A stretch of 64,000 nucleotides of DNA from Stereum hirsutum FP-91666 SS1 (GCF_000264905.1 NW_006763153.1:145982-209981), one strand, 5' to 3'. Numbered from the stretch's first letter, positions 21,511-33,930 are shown. Notes: generated by a model not told the origin, from the letters alone. Translations and numbers: made by a program.

Positions 21511-24126
21511 TGAAGAATCAATAATAATAACACATACCTAGTTGTACCTACAGTCTGCTCGACATACGCTGAACGATGGCCAGGGAATGTTCACGGCGCT
21601 GGCGCTGTGAAAGCCATACGAACGGCTGTCGCAATGAGGAGAGAGTGCGGAGGGCGAGGCTGGAATACACATCGCCATTAACAATGGCGGACAAGGATGC
21701 TGCAGTTCGGGGCTGAGCGCTGAGGGCGCACACTCAACGTCGTGGGCGAGAGAAATGTGTTGGGAGGAACGATGGTACGGCAACGAAAGGCGACGCGTTA
21801 TCAACTGTGAACAAACAAGAACAAATAGAACTGTGCGCCACGCCGTAAGCATCGTGCCACACAGCGTCCACTTCGCGCTCACTTTGTCGGTAGCCCCGCT
21901 TGTCAAAACTTTCAGGAGATATGGAGGAGAGTAAGGCATATGGGCTTTGAGAGATGGCTAGAGGACGGTCCAGGCTTTGCATATAGTATTGTATTGCTCC
22001 AGACGTTCTCGGTGGTGCTCACAGACCGCCAGAGAAGTAGTAAAATGTTACACATTGCTTTGCGAACAACCTCCAGGCTTCTTCAACCAGTCCGGAGGAG
22101 AGCACCGAGCCAGAGAGCTGCCCACGGAACACTGCGTCTGCGGACAGCAACGGCAGCAGACAGCAGCAGACATCCTCAATCGCGACGGAGTAGTCCTTGC
22201 AGAACTTGGCAACCCGCCCACATCTTCTGAAGTGCCTCTACGATGGTACGAGGATGGCGACACGAAGGACGTCGTCTCACATTGGGTCTATAGTGACTGC
22301 CTACCTCTCGCAATTTGGTCGGGCTAACGACATTCTTTACGCCCAGCCGTTGCTCTCGTCGGCAGCCCTCAGTTTCCTTAAGCTTTTATTACCGATCTGG
22401 TCCTCTCTCTCCGAAAAGCCGGTCGAAGCTAATATTATTCAAACCTGAAGAATGTGTCTATGGACAGGCAAAATAGGCATGGTTGCCCCATGATGAATTC
22501 AGGTCCACGGAAGACGCTGGCTATGAGAAAATCGGCGACCGAGACTGCTGAGCGATTCTGACTCAGAGGACTAGTCCTGCCCGCGTGGTATCGCCTAGCC
22601 TTCCTCAGACAGTTTATAGGGTCGTTCCAGAGGAAATCTTTGCCAATCGCGTGCTCATTATAAATTATCTTCGCAGATTCGGATGATCTTGCAATTCGGG
22701 GAGAGGGTGATCCCTGCTGATTTTAACTTCGAGCAGTTCCATTGGATTATGACAAGTACTGTGCCATATATGTTTACCCTGCGGAGTTGGGGAGCATCTT
22801 GCTGGAGGCCAGCAAGGAGATACGAAGGCCCAAAAGAATCAGTTCAAAGATTGTACGTCGCTCATACCGTCGATATTAGGGAGAAAGTGCGGACGTTCAT
22901 CATATCACAGAAGTGGCTCCGCTCACCTTCTATTCTTCACCAGCTTCGAAGGCCAACAAAGGAACTCTCTGCCGTCATATCGGTCTTTGGCCTCTTGGTC
23001 TAATTTAACTTGTTCATCGCTATCATCTTTTTCCTCGACGACCTCGCTTGCTTCGTCCTTGTCGCTGTCTGCCTTCGCATCTTTGACTCCGTCCTCGTCT
23101 ACCTAGGCGTTACTGTCTTTGTCCCCTACGGTTGTTTCGTCGTCTTCAGCACGAAACAGGATGACGTGTCGTGAGCGATTCACCACTGTGTAAATTGTCG
23201 CGCCCATTGACACGCCTCATATTACCACGAATGTCCATCGGTCACACTCGCGAACACGGTACTCCGGACGCTAGGTACAAGTACTTTCCAGTATTGGGAA
23301 TACCGTCGACATGGGAGTTGAGGAAGGAGGGGAGGACTAGTATGGAAGGGGATGGAGGACAAATAGGGAACACAACTGTCGAGGTCTTTTGAATCCTGAC
23401 TCAGCTCGACATCCACTCGCACAGGTCAACTTCGCGGGATCCCAATGGGTACGACACGAACGAACGATAACCGCAGGGATCAGATATACCTTCGAATCTG
23501 GCAACAGAACGTCGACAAGGCGAGCGTGGCCTAGTAAGTCTTACTTCAATCCATACACAAGTATCATTCTGACATCGTATGCATCCATGCCAGGAATCCG
23601 TCGTGGAAGAGGGTCGGAATGGGCCAAATTGTATTGTTGCGAGCTCTCGCTCAACAAATCGCTCCGGAGACGAACGCAGTCCACAGGACGCAGAAGAACT
23701 GTACCCAGACCACGATTACCGCGACCGGTGATAGAGCTGGTGACGGTACACACATACCGTCGTCATCATCACACAAATTCCTCGAGGTCCGGCTCGACCA
23801 ATAGCTACGTACATGGTCGACGTTGAGGGTGCCGTCGAATACAGCATTACTGGCCCTTCGTTCGGACAAAACTGTCATTCGGATAGTGCGGGGACGCCCG
23901 ATTCCCCATCGTTACTCCCCTTCGAGCTCTCATATATCATGGCCAATCTCCCCTATATAATTTGCGAAGTTATTTGGGCATACCGTTAATAGCAGCGGGA
24001 GGTCGAATGAGGAGGGGGCGTTTCGGGCACTTTGGCGGCGGCTGTCCTATAGTGAAGAGGAACGATTGTCTTCCTCGATCTTTGAGTCTGGATTTCGAGA
24101 CTAGGCCAAGGCCAATGACTCGGTTC
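21511..24126. other. Long unassigned region
   Basis: Overlapping frames at 21540-22330 on both strands, and plus-strand frames at 22683-23003 and 23389-23826, have no recognisable motif and no consistent splice structure. Some may be eroded genes or transposon remains. Confidence 0.3.
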
Positions 24127-24468
24127 CCGCTCATGGTCCGACACGATTACACTTCCTGTTCTTACTTACTTTCCCGATTCGTTCTCTCCTCCGCTGCCTC
24201 ATCGTCTATCCGCTCCTATACGTCTCTTAGTTCCGGTTTCTTTTCGTCTCTTTTATAGCCCACATCGTCGACCCACATCTGGTCGCCTTCCGACTCGTTC
24301 CGCGTCTCCCATACTTACTCAGCTTCGACTCGCGTTCGTCTATAAAAGCTCGACGCTCGCCTCGCTTGTATCTTTGTCGTTCAACGCCCGTTTCGGTCTC
24401 TTACCTTAGCTCTTGTTAATTCACTCGTGCTTATCTGGTTCTATCTCATTCGTGCCTTGCCCGTTACA
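24127..24468 (+). mobile_element. LTR of a chromovirus family (solo or fragment)
   Basis: From about 24127 (CATGGTCCGACACG) to 24468 (GCCCGTTACA) the sequence aligns by eye along its whole length with the LTR of the gypsy element at 59312-59693 read on the minus strand: shared blocks include CCGGTTTCTTT, TCGTCTCTT, TAGCCCACAT, CCTTCCGACTCGT, GTATAAAAGC-like TATA box (here CTATAAAAGC) and the CCCGTTACA end. No pol sequence follows, so this is a solo LTR or a remnant. The exact left end and target duplication are not clear. Confidence 0.65.
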
Positions 24469-24979
24469 TCACCCCTTTCATTCTGAAGACTTTGTTTGTT
24501 CCATTGTCAATGTCCATCTTTTGCCGCATGATCATCACAAGAAATGAGCTATTTATTTTCAGCATTACCATGGTGCCCTATTATGCTTCATGCTTGTTAA
24601 TAAATTGTGGATGTCTGTCTGGGCAGGAGGGTACTCACCATATGTCTAGATCAAGAGCATCAGGAAGACCACATTCCCCTAGCATGCCTCTTGTGCTCTA
24701 AATCTGTCTAAGAGGTCTTGCCACTCTTCCGGCTTAGACTATACAAGTTTTCGGAGACCCGCTAGACACAGTAGACCCACTTGCAGATGGGTTTCTTTTA
24801 GACTAAGGGTTTCGGACACTTTAGAGACCAGCCTGAAACTCCGACTTTTCCTCCTGGGGTATTATTATCTATTACATGGGGGTATTACAAAATATGGGTA
24901 CTCAAGGTTGACTCAAGGTGATGTTCAAACATTGACACGGTTCTTTCGGTTCAACGGTCTCTAATGATACTGAATGCTC
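24469..24979. other. Unassigned, AT-rich at right
   Basis: No gene is supported between the LTR and the FAS relic. Confidence 0.35.
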
Positions 24980-27400
24980 ACTTACTGCATAGCCATTGCC
25001 TGCAAGGGGGTTCCGGAAAGTTAAAAAATGACTGGGGGTCGGTTTTTCTTGGAAAGCCAGCAAGGCATGGATGACGAAGTCCATGGGAGCCTTGAAGTCC
25101 GCAGTCCGAACGGTCTTGAATGCCCCTGCTGGTTATCCACGACGGCACAGACCGTATCGACGTCCTTCGCAGAGATCTTGACCTCAGGGCCCGTGAAAGT
25201 ATAGCAAACGTTGATTTAGGGGAGCTTCTCATAGTCGCCGAACAAGAGGTGCCAGTAGAAGTCTTTGATGTGAGTTGTATGACGGACGGCGACTTCGTGG
25301 ATGGGAGTGAAGGGCTGGGAAGGGACGTACTGGAACTGAAGGTGGAGGGGAATGGAGGACTCTTGGCGGTATTCGAAGAGGGTAAGGTCCATGACCTTGG
25401 ACTCGGTGTTGAACGAGACCTCGACGGCCTTGTGGTTGTCCTTCTGCTTCTGCGGGCCGAAGGAACGAGCAGCACCGAAGAAGGAAGCCTTGATGGGGAG
25501 ACCGTCCACGAGCTCAAGGACAATCTTCTGGTTCGGGCCAGGGGCGAAAAGATGATGAATAAGGTTGTCAATGTAGGAAGTTCCCTGGATGACATTGGCA
25601 GACGAAACGAGTGTGTTCCACCAGTTCAGGTTTGAACCGGAGAGGAATGTAAGGAATTCGGAGGTAGGGGGAGGCCGAAGTGGAAAAAGTGACGACGTTG
25701 TCTTCGGCGGTGACGTTGAAGCCACGAGCAACGGAGACGAGAGAGGGGAAGGCGCCGAGGTAGTCGACAGTCGGGACGTTGGCAGCGTCTCCACCGTACG
25801 TACGCTCAAGGAGGTTCTCGACGAGGATGTTGGTGACGTTGTTGAGCATCTCCTTGATGGGCTCGTCCTTCACCGTGGAGTGCTTGACGGCGACGGGACC
25901 CTGGAGAATGCAGACACGCTGAGGGTCCTGGTCGAAGACGGCATCGATATCCTCAGCGGGCCAGAGCGAGTCCTAGAAACGCGTATGAAATGTTAGTCAA
26001 TTCCAGAGACAAAGAAAGCAAGAATGGCGCAGTATAAAAACGCACCTTCTTGAACCAAACCTCGAAAGTCGAATCCAAGATCGGAATAAACGGCACTGGC
26101 TTCTACCCCGGCCTCTGCGCAATCGTCAAGAAATACGCTTTATCCTCCGCCGCTAACAGCTGCTCTTTGCCTAACGGATACTTCTCAAAGAACTCTATCA
26201 CAAACGGCGCCGGCGTATCCAACGACGTATAGTTCTGCAACAAACTCGCCTTCAACCCTCCCCCATTCACACCCGCGAACCTCTCCTCGACCCTCCTCAA
26301 CCAATCGCCCGTCCAATTCCTCAAGGAGATATCGACCCAGCGCTCCTTGTGGTCGACGTACATGAGACGAACCAAGCGAAGGACGGTCTCCTCGTACGTC
26401 ATATCGCCGAGGTCATCGACGACAGACCCGTCCTTCTTCCATCCAAACCACGGCTTCGCGAAATCGGCATTCAACTTTTGATCACCTCCGCCCTCCTCTC
26501 CTTCAACCACGCCTCCCTCTTCTCCCCCGGTAACTTGAACACCGTATCGTCGAACTCCTTCCACAACTTCACAGCCCGAGTGGCGATCTTGTGGATCGGC
26601 TCGCCGAGCTCCGAACGCACCGTCAAGATCCCACCGGTCTCCTTCGCGTACGTGCCTTCCCATTTCGAATCGTCGACGCCGGAGGCTTTGACAATGAGGT
26701 CCTTGACGGACGATGAGGTGTGCGCCTCCTTCGCGACCATGACGCGGGACGCGAAGAGGAAACCGTCGAAGGGCATGGGCTGGACGTCGTACTCGGCGGA
26801 CCAGTCGCCCGTAAGGCAAGGCCACAAATCGTCCGCGCCACCGAACCCAGATCCACCGACGAGGATGACGTTCGAGTGTTGACGAATCGACCGGTAGGTC
26901 GAAAGGATGGTTTGATGGAAATCTTCGCAAGAATGGTGACCACCGGAATGCCAACCAGTCCACTGAAGCAGGATGGGGAAGTCGGGGATGGCAGCGTCGA
27001 TATTGACGACTTGGCGAATGCCGTCAACGGATCCAGGCTTGAACGCGATGTGCCTAATCCCCGCCGCCTTCAACCCCCCGATGATCTCCGCCGCCTTCTC
27101 CGTGGATGGAATTCCCGCAGCGACACAGAAACCCTCGATCGGCAACCCTTCCTTCCACATCTCCTGCCACAACGGCCACTGGAATCCAAACTGACGGTGG
27201 ATGATGTAGAGCGCGTTAAGCGTGAGACCGACACCGGCGGGGATGTTGGCTTAGATCTCGGCGACTTTGGAACGAAGAGCGGCGGCGTTGTAGTGGCCAC
27301 CACCGGCGAGTTCGACGTTGTAGCTAGTAGAAAAAATAGCAGAAATGAAGCCGGCCTTGACGGTGGTAGGGGTCATGCCGGCGAGGTGACGAGGAATATG
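24980..27400 (-). pseudogene. Fatty acid synthase beta subunit fragment (ER and start of DH)
   Basis: The minus strand encodes a long, well conserved piece of fungal type I FAS beta: MTPTTVKAGF and AGGGHYNAAALRSKVAEI, then IRHIAFKPGSVDGIRQVVNI, GGHHSCEDFHQTILSTYR, LVGGSGFGGADDLWP (enoyl reductase, FMN site), WFGWKKDGSVVDDLGDMTYE, IPILDSTFEVWFKK, and LHLQFQYVPSQPFTPIHEV (dehydratase side). It is dead: TAA at 27251-27253 where Gln is expected (AEI*ANIP); a one-base loss in an A-run near 26475 (EVIK then shifted KLNADF); TAG at 26103 for Gln (RPG*KPV); a frameshift near 25680; TAA at 25216 for Glu (KLP*INV). A normal 73-nt intron (25973-26045) remains, so it arose by DNA duplication or in-place decay, not by retroposition. 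The acyltransferase N-terminus and malonyl/palmitoyl-transferase C-terminus are absent: homology stops upstream of MTPTTV (about 27375) and near 24990. Confidence 0.9.
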
Positions 27401-28242
27401 AGGCCGCTGATTACGCGATCTGCAATTGCGCCGGCGTAGGAGGAGGCGGAGTCGGAAAGGGCGACGATTGCGGCTGAGGTGGAGAGTAAGAGAGCTGGAG
27501 GTGAGCGGGTGCGGAGGATGCGGCGCAGGATGGAGGATGAGGTCAGGCGGGAGTGGCGCAGGCCTTGACGTTGAAGCCTGATGTTCGCCGATACGTGTGA
27601 GGAATACGCGTGGTCTCATGGAAGGGAGGAGGGGGAAGGAAAGGGAAAGAGAAAGGAAGTGGAGGAAAGGGAAGGGAGAGGGACGAGAGGCAAGGAAAGG
27701 TCAGTACACGAAAGCACTTAGGGTCGCGTCACGCACCTATTCGCCTTTCACCCTCCCTGAAGACCTCTTCCTGCATCCATCTACCTCTCTAATACACCGC
27801 ACTTCAGACTCAAATTTCGCCGGGGGCAATTTCGTTGAAAGAAGCGATGCTCCGCCGTCCGTGCTTCGGGTTGTTGCCACTGAGACCATGAATACACTAG
27901 TGTCGATGTAAATGTATTGTGGTCAGCGTCGGTAAACGCCGCATGGCTCATCTGAACCCAGCTCAAATTTCGTGATGGAATAGAGCACGGTCCATAGGAA
28001 CGCTAGAGTAAACACCATTACAACATTGCATCCCATAAATGACATTAGCCGTCTATATATCAACGTAGATATCGTTACCCCGAGTCTCCGACCCTCACGG
28101 CCGTTGTGGGTTGCGAAGAGGTTTGCGATGGGAAGGGAGCAGGGCGGTGCCGCTCCTGATACCTCGAAGGGGCTGGAATACCTAAAGGTCTGAAAGACAC
28201 GCCATCCATTGCAACTTCCGGGGGTGTCCGCCTTCGAAACGC
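27401..28242. other. Flank of FAS relic; purine tract
   Basis: A purine-only-like stretch (GGAAGGAAAGGGAAAGAG...) spans about 27617-27695. Otherwise no gene is supported. A short GC-rich motif (GCAGGGCGGTGCCGCTCCTG) at 28139 recurs with small changes at about 28902. Confidence 0.35.
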
Positions 28243-28668
28243 TCATTGCAGCGGCTGAACGGAGGGTATCGCGTCTGAGAGAGAACGAGAACGCTGGTGA
28301 GGGACCGGCGGAGGTGAACGAGGAACGAATGCTTCGAGGATGAAAGAGGAAGCTTTTCGGAGGTCAGGAGCAAGACGGTTGGGACATGAGGGGACCATGA
28401 GCATCGTCATACCTGGGGCAGAAGACTGAGCAGGAGGACTCGAAGGTGATAGAACGTCGATGTCGATATCGACGGCGACGTTCTCCGTGGAAGCAGCGGG
28501 AACGACGTATCGAGGATCGAGATCGGAGTCCTGCGTCGACACACTCCCTCTCCTTTCCTCATCCGCATCGTCCGCCGCACCCGTAGGACTAACTTCACCA
28601 CTCCCACCAAGTCCGACCCACTCCCTCGACACACGCTCCTCCACCCATGAATTGCGTGAGAGCGACAT
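28243..28668 (-). CDS. Hypothetical Ser/Pro-rich protein
   Basis: A 141-residue frame from the ATG at 28668 to TGA at 28243. It is rich in Ser, Pro, Asp and Glu (GAADDADEERRGSVSTQDSD, then DIDIDVLSPSSPPAQS) with an Arg/Ser C-terminal part (HQRSRSLSDAIPSV). The frame stays open further upstream to 28869, where a hydrophobic stretch appears, but no clean splice join was found. No family is recognised; it may be intrinsically disordered. Confidence 0.35.
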   Translation of the reverse strand: MSLSRNSWVEERVSREWVGLGGSGEVSPTGAADDADEERRGSVSTQDSDLDPRYVVPAASTENVAVDIDIDVLSPSSPPAQSSAPGMTMLMVPSCPNRLAPDLRKASSFILEAFVPRSPPPVPHQRSRSLSDAIPSVQPLQ

Positions 28669-29730
28669 CGCGCTGGAGGGAAGCGCCACCGTCCGTGTAC
28701 TCGTCTCAAACCGGTAAGGAGCCAGGAGAAGAGAGACCAAGTATAAAAGACTAATGAGCTGGATGCCTAAGCACTCACCCCTCCAGGGTGCCTCTGAGAG
28801 GGTGAATGACGCCTTCCGTGTACATAGTAACATGTGCATAACCAACGTGTCCAGCTCCTCAGTTTTCAAAGAGAGTTGACATGCAAGACTAAGACTGAAG
28901 GGTGCAGGGCGGGTGCCGCTCCTGCTACATGCTCCTTTAAGTCCAGACCTTTGAAGAGCTGGAATACCTTGTAAGGTTCAAGTGGAACCTTATACAGTAC
29001 ACGAGTATGTCGCTAATACGGGCACTCAAACAGACAGGAGAACGAGAAGAGTGACATATCCAAGAAGTTGCCTGTGTTTCTGCTCACAGACATGGGAGAT
29101 TAAGGTGAGCTCAATGTGAGCGCACTCAGTACTCAAGTACTCACCGCTCGAGGGCGCGATCGGTGAGTGACTAAACGGGCTTGATATCCTCGGACAAAAC
29201 CGGCCCGGGCCAGACCAAGTAGGGCCTGTTTGGGCTCGTTTCACTAGTTTGGCCGAGCTTCGACCCATTTCATTCCAACTTGAGATTTGCACGTTCTGCA
29301 GATGGCGCAAAACAGATATAAACTTAAGACGTCTTCAATGTTCTGGCTGCTGTGCACAACATTCAATTAGACCTTGAACACTGTTTACTGACTACCTCAG
29401 TAGACAGCCTGCCCAGATAATGTTACACAATAGATTATAATGAAGGAATAAGGATAGACATCTATTTAAAACACACTGCAACCAAATCAGTAAGGGCCCG
29501 GGGAAGATAAGCGAAGAGTCAGAGACAAGACGAGACACAAGTCAAAGAGCGTGTAACTGTGTTGGTTCATAAAGTTTATGACCCGACACGCATAGCACAT
29601 GAGCATAGAGGAAGGAGACAGATGGGGCCGTACTACAATCTCCCACGAAAAAGGAAAAGGGAACGACCGCTGCTTTTTGACCAATGTCCACTCCGAACGC
29701 ACAGACACATCATATTGTCGTCGTCGCCAC
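28669..29730. other. Unassigned, with weak internal duplications
   Basis: The segments around 28770-28815 (CACTCACCCCTCCAGGGTGC) and 29133-29165 (TACTCACCGCTCGAGGGCGC) are similar, as are 28138-28196 and 28900-28970. This suggests old duplicated or dispersed-repeat sequence. No gene is supported. Confidence 0.3.
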
Positions 29731-30271
29731 CTAATCACTTCGGAACTCGCCCTGCAATCCCTGCGCTGCGAGACGCGGCTCGAGATTCTTCAGCGGCTCT
29801 TCTTTCGCAAGCAGCTCGTGCTTCTTCTTGCCGATCTCCTATTGCACTTTGAGCTCGATCTAGTCTATGTTACAAGCCCCTCGGGAGAATCAATGAGTCA
29901 CTGCAAATCACGGTGACAAAGTGAATAAATAAAAGGTCTTCTGCAAGGCGCAGATGGAAAGAACGCACTGGGTGTCGGTGTTCACCATCCTTGAGAGATC
30001 CTTGGGAGGGTACATCTTGCACAAGACATCGTGAGGGACTTAAGATCAGCAAGATGGGAGCTGTATAGACAAATCACGTCAACCACCAACAAGGAAGTGT
30101 TTATAAGGGGACAAGACGACAAAGTTATAGTGTTTGAAGATAGAGTGGGGATGGGCAATATATGGCGGTGGACAGGGCGCGCGAAGCAGGGAAGAAATAA
30201 AGACGTACCGACGTTGAGGGCTTAATCCTGATGCCTTCCTCAAGGTGCGCAAACTCATGGCTGTCAGACAT
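29731..30271 (-). CDS. Small unrecognised multi-exon gene
   Basis: The first exon (30209-30271) reads MSDSHEFAHLEEGIRIKPST and ends at a clean GTACGT donor. A middle exon reads MYPPKDLSRMVNTDT before a GTGCGT donor, and a last exon reads EIGKKKHELLAKEEPLKNLE then a Gly-Glu-Phe end before TAG at 29731. The pieces look like a small charged protein, but phases of the joins could not all be reconciled, and a shorter product ending at 29870 is possible. No family is named. Confidence 0.4.
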
Positions 30272-31249
30272 ATTGTGGTTGGATTGAGGGCCTCCACTCG
30301 CAGAGCTTGTTGACAAACAGGTGGCCGTAGATGAGAGGAGGGCGAGATAGTTGAGAAAGGAGAACGAAAAGCGGATTTCGGAGGGGATGACGCAAGTGTA
30401 GGCAAGAATCTGTGATGACAGATGGGTCAGCTGTTGAAGAAAAGCGATAGGTGAGAATAAGAACTTACGAAGAAGATAGAAGAAAAGAAGGAAAGCGAAC
30501 TCAAGAAAGAAGAAGAAGAAAAGGACCGGCCAATCAAGGCAGCGGTGAGGGCGGTAAAGATAGACGAGTTTGTGCCAGACCACCCGCTCGTGGTGAGTGC
30601 GCATCATTGGCGAGAAGGTCTGGCTGGGGGGAAATAGCAGCGCGGGCGGGTAAGGCGTTTTATATGGTACGGGTAGAGGGGATAGTCAACGAGGTCACGC
30701 CCCAATGGTGGGACAGTCAACAAGGTCATGCACACGACGCGTTCCAAACGCGTCCCGGCGTGGCGTGGGGATGACTAAGTTCTACCATTACTGCGCCACC
30801 CGCCACTTAGAAATCCACCACAGGGGGCTTCAAGCCCAGTGAAAACCGCATCGACGTGTATCTATGGAATCGCACTTGCCGTTTATTCCATAGATACACG
30901 TCGCAACTTGGACCATTCCGAGATGTGTATCTATGAATGACTATGGGGCCGTGGAGCTCTCATCTCGGCGACATGGGGCAACTAGTAGTATCTATGAGAT
31001 TCTATGAGATTCCATGTGTTCCAATTTACAGTCTATCGGGATGTTTGGCACGAAAGGGTGCTTTTATTGTTGATTCTACGTATACATATGCATATCTACA
31101 AGAGTCTGCTCCGCCGCATCTCGCGCCACATCAATACAACCGCCACAGCTCTCGACGGTCTACCAAGAAAGAAAGCCTGAATCGATGCTGAGCCAGACAG
31201 CGTGTTTGTGTCTACCGAGAAAGAGAGTATGAAAAAATGAACTAGGATA
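30272..31249. other. Intergenic with a strong hairpin
   Basis: No gene is supported. It contains the inverted repeat listed at 30852-30903 and, just after, partial copies of its arm (TGTGTATCTATGAATGAC; GTATCTATGAGATTC). Confidence 0.4.
30852..30903. repeat. 19-bp perfect inverted repeat, 14-nt loop
   Basis: CGACGTGTATCTATGGAAT at 30852-30870 is the exact reverse complement of 30885-30903. The loop is CGCACTTGCCGTTT. It could be a MITE core, a structured RNA or a cruciform; no flanking target duplication was noted. Confidence 0.85.
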
Positions 31250-32735
31250 GGGTATTTCCACGAATTGCACGAGGGTCGTAAGGGCGTGGAAAGGGAGAGG
31301 GTCGCGTGCGTCTGCCAACGTGCTCCAGTGCTTTTCGAATGCGGCTTGCGTCATATTGGGCCACGCTGCTTTCCACTGTAAGGCGCAGTTCCGTCTGAGC
31401 CGTTGAGAGGTATAAGTACTAAGAAGGAGGCGAAAATGGTAAAAAGTGCAGCTTACTTCGGTGTATCCTTTACACCGGGAGTTAGGGACTTGCCCCCCTT
31501 CACTCTGCCATCCGTCTGAACACTCATAGGGTTGCTGGGTGTTGGGTAAGACGACGCCATGTGACTCTGTATTTAGAGCATGAGAATCAATGCAGATGTA
31601 GACGAAACAGACAACTCACGGATGAACCTGATTCGGTAGGGAGCAAGACTGAGTCCGTGCTTGCCTGTGTGTAAGTGCCGGCTCTGCAAATAAATGACAT
31701 GGTCAACGATACATCCGAGAGTCCATACCGTGAGGATACGCACAATATATCATTCTCTTAAGAGAGTAAAGCTACTGTTAGTGAAAAGTGGTATAATGAC
31801 AGCACTAGAGAAACGCACCATGAAAGGTACGGACAAGACTGCCGTCCAATTCTTGTCGGTGGGGCCCGGAGGTAGATCGTTCGATAGGCCAGTAGCGGAT
31901 AGTGAACCATCAGGCGGTGTGTTCGAAATGGTGAGCTCCTTCGATGAAGATACCAAATGGAAAGTGACGTTGAAACTTGACCGGACACGACGCCCGTCAC
32001 ATCGGCTTCAGTCTGGTGAGGAACCACTGATAATGACTAGCACTAATAGTAGTAGGATATAACGCGCCCGAGTAAAGCTTACCGTCTCTAACGGTGTCTT
32101 AGACATCCTAAGCAGTAGCGTTACTGGTTGAAGCGGGTGTAGTGCTCAAACAACGTGTAGCGTCAACATTGCGAGGTGCGAAGAGGTGTACCGGTAGTAG
32201 GGGCACTCTTTACATGGGACTCGAGCGAGCGGCCACGAATAGATGCATTGTTGTCGCCGCCACGAGTGGATGCATTGCCAAAGTCGCGATTAGCGCGAGG
32301 TGAATCGGTGGCGACATCCGTGGAGGCGCAAAGTGGATCGAGATCCTCCATGTTTACGCTGCCAGATGGACCGGGAGTGTCGAAGGCTTCAATTTTGGCT
32401 TTCTTCTCAGGATAGTCCGACGAGACTAGGAGTGAGGACAAGTTAGCTTGTGTTCAGGGAAGATAAAAGAAAAAAAAGGGATAAGATCTTGGATAGGCTT
32501 TGAAAAAAAAACCATTGACTGGATACATCAAGAGTGAAGAGAAACGCACGATCTGTCGCCCGCTTCTTCGACTTCAACTTCTCCGTCCGAGCCCAACGCT
32601 GAGTTTTCCACGCAGGGAACTGCAGCTCCATGAACGCCTCGATCTGCCAACCATTCTCACCAAATGTGAGGTCCGTGAACGCGTCTCGGACATCCTTTCG
32701 AAACCGGTGAATGCGAGGCAGGAGTTGATACACAT
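31250..32735 (-). pseudogene. Unrecognised multi-exon coding debris
   Basis: Several stretches look coding on the minus strand: RKDVRDAFTDLTFGENGWQI with WARTEKLKSKKRATD (about 32550-32720), joined by a clean intron to LSSDYPEKKAKIEAFDTPGP (32250-32440); SSSKELTISNTPPDGSLSAT (31800-31990); ESHGVVLPNTQQPYECSDGW and WKAAWPNMTQAAFEKHWSTL (31260-31560). Splice signals are present, but the whole cannot be read in one frame. No family is recognised. It begins exactly where the Plavaka-like sequence ends. Confidence 0.35.
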
Positions 32736-33930
32736 ATGATGAATGGTGGGAGTGACACCGCTAAGCTCCGCGACACGGCGTTTCATCTGTGCATGTGATG
32801 GCACAGCAGACTCGGGATTGTGGCGCTGCATGGCCTGGTGGATGTCGTGATATGTTTTCTGTGAAGCATTTCGAGTGGCGAGGAAGATATCGAGGGATAA
32901 ACGAAAATCTGGGTCTGTTATATTGAGTGGTGTACGCAGAGGATTACGTAGCCGATCAACGGTCTCTAAATCTAAACCACCATTGTCCAGAGTGGCTAGC
33001 TGGACACCACGAACGAACTCCTGCCCAATCCGAAAATCCTCTATCACCGATGCCGCAGGCACCTCCATCATCTCCGGACTAGTTCCAACACCGATTGCAT
33101 CTTCTGGTATATTCGGAAGTTCGATCGGAATATGATTGTGCTCTTGAACGTTGTCGGGATCTGGAAAGTCGGGAGGATGCTGAGGCGGACCCACAGGAGT
33201 ATGAGGTTGTTGGGTAGATTGTTGTGTATCAATGGATGGTGGTCGCGGATTGGGAAGTGGTTGTGGTTCCGGAGTCTGAGAAGGCGGTGGATGTGCAGGA
33301 GGGGAGGGTGGTGGACTGTCAGGCTGAAGAGATGAGTCTATCAGTGCATCATACAACAAGAACGGGCATGAAAGGATGATTGATTCAATCACATACCGGA
33401 ATCAGCATATCCTCATCCATGACCTCTACCCGTTGGCGCTTACTCTGTTCTGCAGAGCCAGCACTCCGGTCGTCTGCACTACGCTTTCCCATTGACGTAG
33501 ACGAGAGGGAAGGGCCTGCGGAATCAGCAGGAGCTGCACGGGCTTGAAGAGACGACGAATCCGCTTAGGCTGTAAAGCGGTTCATGTGTGCAGTAATTTC
33601 TTCCGGAGTCAAGGACGCAAGGACCTTTGGTGTGAGGCCGGTGTGCGTCTTCAGAGCCTGTCGAGAGACCTGACGTCCAACTTCAGCACATTCTGCACAT
33701 GGACAGGGATATTTTGTAACCAAAGCAGCATTTTCGTTTCGGGAGGAGGTAGATGCAGAGCATTTCAGATTCGGAGCATGAAGGTGGTGGACAGAACAGA
33801 ATTTCCGAATATGAGGCTGGGGTGTCATGGAGTAAGAGCGCCCAGTCTGATTGACCACGGCTGGCCTCAATGTTCCGAATGTTCCAGCAATGCCACTGTG
33901 TGCACTAGTTATGTATTACAAGACACATGA
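32736..33930 (-). mobile_element. Decayed Plavaka-like (CACTA-type) transposon, N-terminal part
   Basis: Minus-strand exons encode the N-terminal region seen in many Agaricomycete Plavaka/CACTA-like transposase proteins: KYPCPCAECAEVGRQVSRQA then KTHTGLTPKV (about 33600-33730), a Ser/Pro-rich linker, a clean intron (33340-33397), a long Pro-rich stretch and finally AELSGVTPTIHHMCINSCLA and FTG near 32740. The expected continuation (a CxxC zinc motif and the DDE core) is missing: unrelated sequence starts after FTG. A TAA at 33565-33567 breaks the frame (RFTA*ADSSS; Gln expected). The assignment rests on remembered family patterns. Confidence 0.5.

Noticed and set aside
25120..27439. Several long plus-strand frames
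   Set aside because: They are antisense shadows of the conserved FAS beta sequence on the minus strand.
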